In this document: positions 39,801-51,800 of the stretch, one piece after another
How the letters are laid out: each line of letters starts with the position of its first letter
Position numbering within the stretch: the first letter of the stretch is position 1
Position numbers and translations under genes: made by a program
The notes under the pieces: model-generated
Told to the model about the DNA's origin: nothing
Database searches by the model: none
Seen by the model: only the letters and a program-made list of their open reading frames with translations
DNA from: Whitmania pigra
Lineage: Eukaryota; Annelida; Clitellata; Hirudinida; Haemopidae
Reading direction: 5' to 3'
Assembly: GCA_021613335.1 (NCBI GenBank)
Contig: JAJTWR010000242.1
Coordinates: 478,501 to 542,500, forward strand
Length of the DNA: 64,000 nucleotides

Positions 39801-42800
39801 AGAGTTCTCCTGCTAAACATGAAAGGCCAATAGTTCTGGGGCAAATAGATGCGCAAGAAATTCAGAGTAGAGTAATTCATAGTTTGGAGATTTATAATGA
39901 AGGTTCAGAAGATCATGTGATTGTATTTAACTAATTAAAAAAAAAGTTTTCTAACATTCTCGTAGTTTTAACTTGTATTAATGTTAATGTTAAAAAATGT
40001 TCTGGAGGATTGATAATGAAAATGTATGGCACCCCATGAAAATAAGCCATAGCGCGTCTTTTGGGGCAAAAATAAATATAAATACTGTCTTACTTCGGGG
40101 AAACACGGTACCTCATTTGGACGGCTCAGATGCATCATATCATAAATTAACACGCTGCTGTTGTGGGCTTTTGACGGTGGAGACCTTTAAGAATGGCGAA
40201 AGAGTAGTTGTAGGGAACGAAGTTACGAAGAGGCATTATAGAAAAAGCTGTTACAATAAAGGCGAGATGCACATGTTGGCGAAAATAGGAGCGATTATGA
40301 TGTGAAATTCTTAGGTAAAGATGTGGAGGACGAGAATCTAGACCAACGGTGGCCAACCAACTTTCCGGTTCTAAAGCTTCTCAGCATAGCCAGCAGTGAT
40401 GGGCTTTAACTACTTAAAAAGTAGTTAACTACTGTAGTTAACTACATTTATAAAAAAGTAGTTAGTAACTATTTTTAACTACTTTTTAAATAAGTAGTTA
40501 GAAACTACTCCTTAACTACTTGCATAGTAGTTAACTACTTTTTAACTACTATTTTAACTACTTTTCCGTTGACATTTGATAAATTTAATTTTCTGGACTA
40601 TTGAATAAGACATAATTATTAGCATATTTATTTACACTAGTGTAACATTTTCAACAAAATTTTATTATCCAAATTGATCAAAAACAGAAGTATTCAGTGG
40701 ATGTTTCAGTCGATCTCTTAAAAAAATCATCATGTCAACATGATTATCCTATAATTTACATCGTCTGTTACATAAAACCTGCCCTGCTACACTAAAAAGT
40801 CTTTCAACTGCTGCCGAACTTGGTAATGTTGAATTAAGCTTGATGAATGCAGCACAAACAGTTGGATAATTAAGTAGAGTTTGTACATTTCTTGCGGAGT
40901 TTGATAAATAATCATTAAGCTGTTCAGCTAAACACATTATCACAAGAGTTTGGTACACTTTCCACATAGTCATAGAAATCATCATATTCATTGTTCTGAG
41001 CCGCATTGCATTGTCTGCAGAGGTGGTGATTGTTAACGATGTAGGGCTTTTGGAAAAATTATTTTTCTTCATTTTATTTTAAAATTTTTTTTAAAAGTAG
41101 TTAAAAAGTAGTTAACTATTTGTAGTTAATAACTACTTTAAAAGTAGTTAACTACTATTTTTTAAGTACTTTTTTAAGAGTAGTTATTAACTACTTCCTA
41201 ACTACTTTAAAAGTAGTTATTAACTAGTAGTTAACTACTTATAGTTAGTAACTACCCATCACTGATAGCCAGAACAATTAATGTTCAAAAGAACTTATAA
41301 AGGAGTGACTCTTATTAATAAATATTACATATTGAAATGTCTATTAATGACATAAACGTTATCAAGCATATGATATATCGTTTGTGCAACATACTGTTAC
41401 CGATTGGGGTCGCGACTCATAGTGGTTCAATGTGGCTCGCAGCAATTAAAAAATTTTCAATAGGGGCTCTCAGGTTCCTACGGTCTGGCCACCCCTGATC
41501 TAGACGATGTTTCGATGGACGTTGTTTCGAACTTCGCATATAGAATTACGAATAGGGTGCGATAATACATTAAGAAATTAATTGAACTTTTAATCATTAT
41601 TCCGCTACATTGTGTTCTAGGCAACTTAAGCACCTACATATGTGAATTTCTAAACTTTGCTTAGATACTCATGCTATGGCATAGTGAAGATAGACATATA
41701 TTATTAAATAATAATAATAATAAAATAAATATTATTAAATAATTATACTGTTATTTTAAATAAATTGCCGGATAATATATTTTATTTTAAACCACAGCTA
41801 ATATTTCCAAGACTCCAAATGATTATGAAGCAAGATGTTTGATTAATCAAAGATTTTGCAACACATGTCAAGAGGGTCTGTCAGGAATTGCATGCACATT
41901 AAGAAGTAATGGATGCATTATTAACTATTTTTACAATTGAAATTTTTGATTAAATGCCTCTATTTCTTTATATTTTCTAGATTGTGGCATCAACAATGGC
42001 GCGTGTGGTGATTTCAAATGCGAAGTATTAGTTACTGATGTGTACTCCTATTCCTACTGCACTTGCTACAAAAATAATGACGATACATTTTGTCACAGTG
42101 AGACTAAACTATTACGTTATTATGATTTATTTTCGATCACAAATTTAAAAAAAGTTGTTGATTTCTGATTTCAACTTGACTTGCTCAGACGGCGTTGAAA
42201 TAGGGGCTATTAAGATATCTGCAGTCCATCGACTTATACAAATATTCCATCTTCATAAACATAAGTAATAATCACGTACTTCGTGATTGCTTTTCATCCC
42301 AAGAGTCGATCTAGATTGTCATCGTCACAATCGGGGTCATGGAAAATTCATCGAAAATTTATGAAAAAATAAATTATAATATCAAAAATATATATTGTAT
42401 ACAATTATACATATAAAAATATTTATATTAACGATAGCAACTCAGAATTATATATATCCAGTTTTTGGAAATAACATACATGCATAAGCAAAAAATCAAT
42501 TAATTTTGCGTTAATCACAATCTTGAAAGTGAAACTCTAATAATAATCTAACTTCTCTTAACGTACTGCCAGTGTGCCACCGAATTGACGAAGGCAGAGT
42601 GCACGAACAATAGGCTCTGGTTTCGGAGTAGTTCTATATATATATATAACCTTACAATCAAAAGAAATCACTGGACTATCTGAGAAACAAGTCAGACTTC
42701 AAGTGTGGCTCGCATATGTGGTACATCAATGATGCGCTATACCAAATGCCACATTAAAATCTAACTTTTCAATGGACTCATTTCGAAAGGTCTAAGAGCG

Positions 42801-45800
42801 GCAGTTATGGTCTGGCTGCAGTGTGGCGGATATATCATTCACAAGATCTTAATTAATTAATAAACAATAAAGTTTATCAGTAAAATTTGAATATCAGTCG
42901 AATTTCGTCGATAAATAATTTCGATTTTCTAAATATAAATCGTTTCAAGTCCATAACTTGATCATGTATTTAAAGTACGACCGATAAGCTATGTTAAATC
43001 CTAAACGTTTTTTAGGCGATGAATTTTCCGGATCCCTCGCAATCGAATAGTGGTCGACAGCACTCATCTTAATACTTTCTTTACGTGAAGCTCACCTTTG
43101 AGCTGGTAAATATTAAAAAAAAGTAAATTGCTTGTTTATAACTCCAGGCGAAACACTTAGTTGTTCAACAAATGACAAATGTAACAGAACTTCAACCAAG
43201 TGCATAGAGGAGAAAGGTGCTTCTTCATGCGTATGTTTACCTGGCTTCAAGAAATATTTGATGTACAGTTGTCGAGGTTTAACATATTTTCAAGTAGTCT
43301 ACTTTTATAATTCGCAGTTTTTAGTAAGATAAAATAACAACAGTAACGGGCAGTGTTGTGCAGTAATTACTTCGTGTAGTAATTACAGAAAATTTTCTGT
43401 ACTTTTACTTGTAACAAATTACTATTTTTGGTCATACCTTTACTTTCGTTACTTTGTTTGGCATAAGGCATTACAAAGTAAGATATAAGTTAGTTTAATT
43501 TTATTTTAAATTTTAGATGATTGTTATTCTTTGGCTGGTTCGAGAACCGTTTTCTTCTCTCTCAGTCGTTCTTGTAGTTGTCGCCGGTCGTTTTGTTAAA
43601 TCGCAGTTTGTAGATTAATAATATTTAGTTTATTTAATATATATTTATATTTTAGTATATATATGTAGTAGAGAATTCTCAGAAGCCAATTTGAAGGTAG
43701 AGATGATAAGAGGATCGACATTGAGGAGCACACATGGCCATATTTAATCACAATGTTCAGATTTGAATCAAAGTAAGCGAAATCGTGTAAAAACTATGTG
43801 TTCAGCATTGAAAGGTTCATCGTCAAACTTGAAGAAACATATGAAACGCATGCATCCAGCACATGTTTCGAAATATGAATTGTTGACAAGAAGTGCACGT
43901 AAGGGAAAGGCAGACAACGACTATGAGAACGAAAGAGGAAATTTCACCAAAACAACAGTTCACCAGTCATTTGTCTGAGGTTGAGCAGCAGTCGGACTGG
44001 AACTTAGTTATGTTGAAAGTTAACAAACATTTGTTATTGTTAATAAAGAATAAAAATATGTTCATTAGTTCAAATGTTATTTCTTAATTACTTAATGAAT
44101 GTTATAATAAAATAATAATTGATACGTGGACATTTAAATAATATGGAATTATGTATGATCAATATGTATGTACATGTATGACAATAACGTCAGCACCAGT
44201 ACTTTTACTTTTTAAGAAACTTTTAATTGCTATAAAGTTTTACTTTTACTTAAGCAAATTTTTGAGACATTAATTACTCTTGCGTAATTTCTGAAATGCG
44301 GTACTTTTTTACAAGACTGGGCAACTACTTTAACCACTAAACCACACAATTTCATCCATGCTGCTTAATGCACATCTGGAATTAGAACAACAAACGGAAG
44401 TTGTGGCTCCTACCTCATTAGCGTTCACACCCACAACATTTACAAATAATGACCACCGAATCCACTAAAATAAATTGAACAATTAAATAATGGTTTCAAT
44501 GTTGTTGTTAATGGTATTGCTATGGCTTCCTTTTAATAATGCATTATTTTTATTTGTTATTGAATATTATTACCATTAATAATAATGTAATTTTTATTTA
44601 TTATTAAAATTACCATGTTAAAATTAAATTATCCAAAGCATTCAATGGATTATTGTTAGGTATTTACAAAATGAACTAAGTTAATGAATTAAATTTTGTT
44701 TTGTTAATGTACAATATTTCAAATAATGTAATAAAATTTAAGCATGCTATTCTATGATTGACGATGTCAATTCCTTGATTTATGAGCCAAAACTAATGAT
44801 TCATGCAGATATTGATGAGTGCAATGACGAGCTCCTGAGTTGTCGCGGTAGTGGATATATTTGTAATAATTCGATCGGCTCATTTCAATGTTCTTGTAAT
44901 GCTGGATATGTCAAACTGGACGAACAAACATGTCAAGGTTAGGTTAGGTTTATATTATATTATTAAATGTTTAGTCCATTCTTCATTCCAATATGAGAAA
45001 TAAGTTTCGGGGGGCAAGAACAAAAAGCCTGGGAAGGGCTGGATAACTTGAACGAGCATTAAAAAAGCTGATAAAGACTGAGCCTTTATTTGTAATTACA
45101 TCATTATTGAAATCATCACTGAACCAATCTATTTATAACCACATTATCTGTTGGTTCTGTTAAACTAATCTATATACCATGCTATGCGTTGTGAGCACTG
45201 TCAATGAAGCAGGAGAGAATTATCGCTCATGTCAGCGTGCAGGCGGCAAGTGGTCGGATGCAGTGGCAGTGACCGCATAGTTAGAGGTTCCTTGGGAGGG
45301 CAGAATGGAGGAGAGCAACGCACTCAAGTGCGAAAAGTTTACCTACTGGATTGGAGGGAACAAGGATATGATGCGCAGTTCTTCGCAATCAAAATAGGTC
45401 CACGGGGCACTTGATTGGCAGATCTTTCTCGGGGTTCAGTAGCACATATCAAGTTCAACATTTCGTTGTAAGAAAATTCATGCTTTTTCTTTAGATATGG
45501 ACGAGTGCTATGATAGAATAAGTAAATGCGACTTGAGAACAACTGATTGCATGAATTCACCTGGCTCTTACTTTTGCCGTTGTCGCGATGGATTCCGCAC
45601 GAAAGATGCTTTCGAGTGCAAAGGTTTGTAATTATATAAATTAAGTCGACATTCAATTTTCTTAGGTTGCATCATAATATTAAATATAAAATTAAATTAT
45701 CAAAGTTATAACATTAATTACTTCTAAATACAAATGAGATGATAAATTAGTAATGATTGAATTAGTACAAAAACAGTAGAAAGTTTTCAGGAAGATTAAA

Positions 45801-48800
45801 CTTTAGAGTGCCTTATTTATCCGAATAGGATGGGAAGGAACTTTCTTAATTGCTTTACTACTTTTATTAAAAAAATGTTTTATTAACGTCCGTTGCATAT
45901 CTGGATGATTAGGACTAACTACTTTTATTAATTTCTCTGTTACTTTTATAGCGATCCTGGCTATGCGTGATGCGTCGCGATTACGACACATTGCGACCTT
46001 TGACCGCAATTACCGCCGCATACAGGCAACGCAACCCTTTATTTGAACGCCAATCAACTTGCAATTTGCATGAAAATTATCTTTGACATAACATTATTAT
46101 GGAAAACTAAATAAATTATACAAACTATTTAAGTTGATAATGTTAGTTTTACATTCTGCCAAGGCAACAGTTGATAATCATTCAATGGTTACTAATATTT
46201 ATATGTTAATAATATCCACATGCCAGCGCCTTTATTTGCATCAGATATTAACGAATGTTCATCAAAAACTCACAAATGCAATACCACATATTCGGATTGT
46301 GTCAACACAGCAGGGTCTTATACTTGCGATTGCTCCAAGAGTGGAAAAGGGCTCCAACCAAATTGCAAAGGTTTTTGAAACTATTTCATTAATTAATATT
46401 TACAACAATGGTATAAAGATTTGTTTAGAAGAAAAGTAGTATAATTATTATTATTATTATTTTTATTATTACTATACTTTTCTAGCAAGCAATCCCCACA
46501 CATTTTTAACCAATTTGATCTTAAAAATATTTGAGAGCTTTTTGTAAACTTGAAGGTTAACGAATTATTAACGGCCAAGAGGGTGGGGCAGAAAATTTTA
46601 TGACCGCCCCGGGCCGCTAGAACAGTTGGTATGCCATTGTTTATGGGGAAAATACGTAGGGAAAAGTATTGCCCGAAAGTATTGATATTAACATCGGCAA
46701 TACTTTTTGAAATGAGTATTAGTTTTAAAACAAAATGTTGGTATTTCTAACACTTTTGTAGAGTGTCGTTAGCAACAATACTGATAAAATTAAAATTCAC
46801 AGAAAAGTTTTAATTGTAGATATAGATGAGTGCGATAAAGGTGGTCCATGTGACGTTAAAACAACGAAATGCGTAAACATATACGGCTCCTTCATTTGCG
46901 AATGCCAGAGAGGATATAAAAAACATAATATTTATGTCTGCAAAGGTTTTTATCAATATAATATTATTTACATATCAAACGCATTCATGAATCAATAATC
47001 TTATTATTAAATTTCATCAAGCATATTCAAGCGTTCATTTTATTTTATTAAATCAAAATTTTTAGGGCTGCGAACAAATAAAATTTATTTGTTATAAAAA
47101 TTTATTTCAGAACAATTCAACTAATTATAAAGCACATATATTTCAACTACTTTAAGCTGATCTGATTGCATTCACAATATACAATCATTCGACACTAGTT
47201 AGTTGGAATAAGTTCGTCATTTATGTGCTTGTGCTTGAGAACTTTTGAGAACGCTTGATTCACTAATAAAATGTGTGACGGTTCCTAGAATGATCTGTTC
47301 CTACTGTCAACACGACACTAATAACTTGGTGTTCGGTCCAGTACTAAAAGTTATTTTAAACACTATCTTTTGGAAGCAAAGCCAAACAGTTAAGGATACT
47401 CTCTCAGCTGGCGAGAGTTTTATTGACACAGTCAGTTCAGTACCAGTCGAAGAATTGATTTCTATAACAAGATCAATTTTGAATGGGAAAAAAGTCATCA
47501 TTAATGCTTTACAAACTAAACTACATTTCCTTTGTTAACGATTATTATGTAACCAAAATTAAAACTATTAAAAATGATTATTAAAAATAAAATTGAAAAA
47601 TTACCGATCGATACTTTTCGCAGCCCTAAACATTTTGTAAAACAATGTAAAAAAAATTATTACTTGTTTACATTACTTGTTGTGAAAGTTTGGAAATCGA
47701 ATCTAGATTAGAAATCAAATATTAATGTATTCTAATGTCCAAAAACAACTGGGCATTAAATTTTGCACAAATTTTAACCTTGCTCGCAAATCCATGCTCC
47801 ATCATTTCGTTGCCATAAATTACTCTGTAATTCTTAATAATTGGTTTTGTTTTGTTTGAGAAGACATAGATGAATGTATCACAAAAGAACATACATGCGA
47901 GGGTCATTCTGCCTGCACCAACACCGTAGGTTCATACAAATGTTCTTGCAGATCCGGATTGAGTCTCAAAAATTATACTACTCACTATAATTGTGAAGGT
48001 ATTGAACAGTTGATATTTCAGCATAATTAATATAATTTAATTTGAGACATTGCACAAGGCACTAAATAAATGAGTTATTATTATTTATTAATCATATTTT
48101 ATGGTAAGTTTAAAATCTTTTTAAATTTCTATTTTCTTTGTTTCCAATATCTTTGAGAGTCATTGGCCTAGGTCAAAATCAAATTGGAACACTAACTAAT
48201 TTGAAATTGATTTTTAACAGGGACGTCATTTTGGAAACTTAATAAATATAAATTTAATTACTATATGAGTCATTAAATTAATTAAGTAATCTGATTAATA
48301 ACTTTAAGTGATTAAATTTATTAATTATTGCATCGCGACCAGGGTTTTAACGACTCAATACTTTTATTTAATTAATGAATTGTTAATATTTATTATTAAT
48401 ATTAATTATTAATATTATTAGGGATGCGGATTTCATCGATTAATCGTTAAAAATTTTATTCGGTATTTTTTAATATATTTTTATCTTAATAGTCTTCTTT
48501 TTGGTTATTTGCCTTTCCACCACGTTATCATTGTTACGTAATTAGAATGAAGTTCTATTAGAAACTCCATTGGATCTTCTTGGTTTTATTGCGTTTTATG
48601 AAAATGACTTATTTCTAAACCTTCTAATTTCACTGCAAAATTTATTAGCAACAGTAGCAGTTCCAATTGCAAGCGGTGGTTCAGGAAATTGAAACTTATT
48701 TTGTCTTATTTGCTTGCTTCGATGTGACAGGATCTAGGCTAGTGGTGCACAACCGCGACCAGCCGTCATGTGGACCGCGAAGGTTGACAAGAAAATTAAA

Positions 48801-51800
48801 AGATAGGTCTTTCAGTCAATTTTCGTAAGGTTCGTAAATGAACACGGAGGAAGCACAGAGGCTTTAAAAACATTTTCTCACCATACTGACAAACCGCCGA
48901 GTTACTGACTGGTTCCATGGCATGGCAGCTATGCCGCACCAATAATCTTAGAGTGCATCGTGCATTTTGTAGCTTTCCACACAGCTCGACTCAGTAGACC
49001 TCCACAAACTCCGTCATTTTTGATATTTGATTATTTTCCATCGTTATGCAAACTACGAACAGATCTAGGGTCTCAAAGCTTGTTGCAGACATGCAGCCTC
49101 AGCACTCTCGTTAGCTTAAAATTATCAAGCAAACTTATGAACAAAAAAGATTGTCTACCAATGGCTGTGACATATGTCTATTTTTATATTTTAGTTCGAC
49201 TACAGATCTTTTGTTACGCTTGTCTATCTCGTCGCCATCTTGTGGTCTGGACTGTTTTGATTAGCTGTTATTGTCATTGTGTTTAGACAGTTATAGATCG
49301 AAATAAACGAAAACGTTACATGGCGCAGTCGACAGTTTACGGATTTCAACCGCCGACAGAGTTGAAGTTTGACAGTGTAAATGTGGGCGAAGCGTGGAGG
49401 ATGTGGCTTCAAAGATTTGATTTGTTTCTCCTTGCTTCTAGATGTGACCAACTTTCAGAAAAAGTTCAGGTCGCTATGTTTTTGAGCGCAATTGGGGAAG
49501 AAGGACTGCACATTTTCAACACGTTCAGCTTTGATTCCCCAGAAGATAAGGAGTAGATGCAGTAAAAGAAAAGTTTCACCGCTACTGCTCACCTAAGAAA
49601 AATGTAGTCTTTGAAAGGTTTCAGTTTTGGAAAACCGTCCAAGGCCCTGGAGAGTCCTTAGATGCATTTGCAACAACCCTTCGCACCCGAGCTAAAACTT
49701 GTGAGTTTGGGGATCATGAAGAATCCTTCATTCGTGACAGAGTTGTTCTAGGTTGCAGAGACAATCGCACACAGGAACACATGCTCAGAGAACCAGACCT
49801 TTCTCTGACTAAAGCATTGCAGATTTGTAGAGCTACAGAAGCCACAAATGAGCAATTGAAAGTTATAAAAATGAAGCAGTCGTAGACCTCCTTGGAACAA
49901 AGAGATTCCCCAAGAAAAACACAACGCACAAGCAATGGAATGACAGTTGTAAAAAATGCGGCAGGCAACATGAACCGAAGCCGTGTCCAGCCTTCGGTAA
50001 GAGATGTTTTACATGCGGTAAAGAAAATCATTTTAGTTCGATGTGCAGGGCATCAAAAGTGATACCAAGGCAAAAATCTACACTTCACGGCTCATCGAAT
50101 CGTTCTAGGACAAGCATAGACCAGGTGGAACAACATTTGGATTTGAATGAGTTCAGCATATCAAATGTGGGTGTTGATAATGGAAGTGTTAAGAGTTGGA
50201 AGACGACCATCATAGTGGATGGAAAAGCAATCAGTTGCAAACTGGACACCGGTGCTGAGGCCAACGTGATGTGCAGGTCAACATTCGAGCAGCTTCCCGA
50301 GAAGACAAGGTTTCAGAAGACAACAACAATTTTGTCAGCGTTCGGGAACAACAAGGTTCGCCCAATCGGAAAAGTAACGCAAGCAAAGAAACTGCTGACC
50401 ATGAATTTTTTATAGTGGAACACCATACGGCAACGATGATTGGTTTGCCCTCTTGTTGCAGATGAGATCTAATTCGTTTGGATGTTAGTCCTGCTCAATT
50501 GCTCATGAGTCGATCGTTAAGAACTAAGCTTCCAGTATTTGGGAAGAATTTGCAACCACATATTGTAAATGCTCAGAAGAATCTGCTGATTAGACAGAAT
50601 AAGCAGAAGATGTATTATGATAGAAAATCGAAATCACTTCCGAAATTGAATGAGGGTGAGGTAGTACGTGTGCGACATAAAGGAAAATGGGCACGTGGCG
50701 TTGTTAAGCATGCTCACTCCACTCCTCGTTCATACATCGTTGACACCCAAGACGGATCCAAAATTAGACGCAACCGGAGAGACATTGTTCGAACAAAAGA
50801 AGATCGACCCATCAGAAAACCCTTACTGGATGACTTTACAACTAACACTGATGAACAACAGCAGGAAGCACTGGCGGGATCGCCAGTTCCATCATCATCC
50901 GATCAGTCAGCAAATGTTGCCGGGACAGGAAGCAATTCTCAACCAATCATGAAAACCCGAAGCGGTCGAACCTCTTGTCTCCCAGTTCGGTTCAAGGACT
51001 ATATTATGAAGTGACATTAGTTGTATAAGGGGAGATGTGACATATGTCTATTTTTATATTTTAGTTCGATTAGAGATCTTTTGTTACGCTTGTCTATGTC
51101 GTCGCCATCTTGTGGTCTGGACTGTTTTGATTAGCTGTTATTGTCATTGTGTTTAGACAGTTATAGATCGAAATAAACGAAAACGGTCTAAGAGATCTTG
51201 CTCTTTCTGGAGTTGCCAGACACATTAGAAAAAAGATTTCATGTCAAAGACCAGTTTGCGATATCGAAATATAAAAAAATCTTTTATAGACTGTAAATCA
51301 GAATTCGGCAGTGACTGAATGAGTCATGCAGTATAATTTCTATAAATTTGCTTCTTTAAATACAATGTTTCACTAACATTTAAATATTCGATATAATAGA
51401 AAAATGTGATGATGAAGATGGTGGCAATTTTATAGTTCTTCCCCGGACGAAAAACACCCTAGCTATGCCACTGGTTTTAGCTAAGGTCGGGTGATTTTGC
51501 GTGCTATATACTGACTAATTGCATTGTTGCGACATCACAAGATTGGCTAAAAAATAACTGGAATATATGTATTAGAATTAATTGAATTTAATCGATCAAG
51601 AAAATTGTAAACGTTCGCAGTCCAAGATATTTTTATATTAAAATCCTTCGATATTTTGCTACGCCCCAGCTCAGTTTTAGTTATTAAGCTTTTTCAAATG
51701 ATTTTACAATGACTTTTAAGACTAACCAGCAATTAAATATTTGATGCAAAGGATTTTAATTTCAGATGTAGACGAATGTTTGAAGCGTGGTGCTTGCGAT

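Larger units (their letters stand above)
49166..51185 (+). mobile_element. Ty3/gypsy LTR retrotransposon, internally deleted
   Basis: Two LTRs of about 150 bp (49166-49320 and 51036-51185) differ at about three positions, so the insertion is fairly young. A primer-binding site begins TGGCGCAGTCG at 49321, and a polypurine tract AAGGGGAGA precedes the right LTR. Gag starts at 49320 and is broken by a stop at 49554. Two zinc knuckles (CKKCGRQHEPKPC and CFTCGKENHFSSMC) lie near 49950-50045. The protease has LDTGAEANV near 50240. Reverse transcriptase, RNase H and most of integrase are deleted: the protease tail (IGLPSC, to about 50460) joins directly to the integrase C-terminus (SPAQLLMSRSLRTKLP, from about 50485). 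Non-autonomous. No clean target duplication was found. It lies in an intron of the EGF gene. Confidence 0.93.

Noticed and set aside
40280..40330. Apparent 18S rRNA match (GTGAAATTCTTA)
   Set aside because: Only about a dozen bases match and the surrounding 18S sequence is absent.
45229..45656. Overlapping frames on both strands around the DMDEC exon
   Set aside because: The minus frame is the antisense of a cbEGF exon and the plus frame is intron sequence.
47245..47538. 97-codon frame in an EGF-gene intron
   Set aside because: No cysteine pattern, splice sites or family likeness; it is flanked by AT-rich intron and looks like chance or an unknown old repeat.
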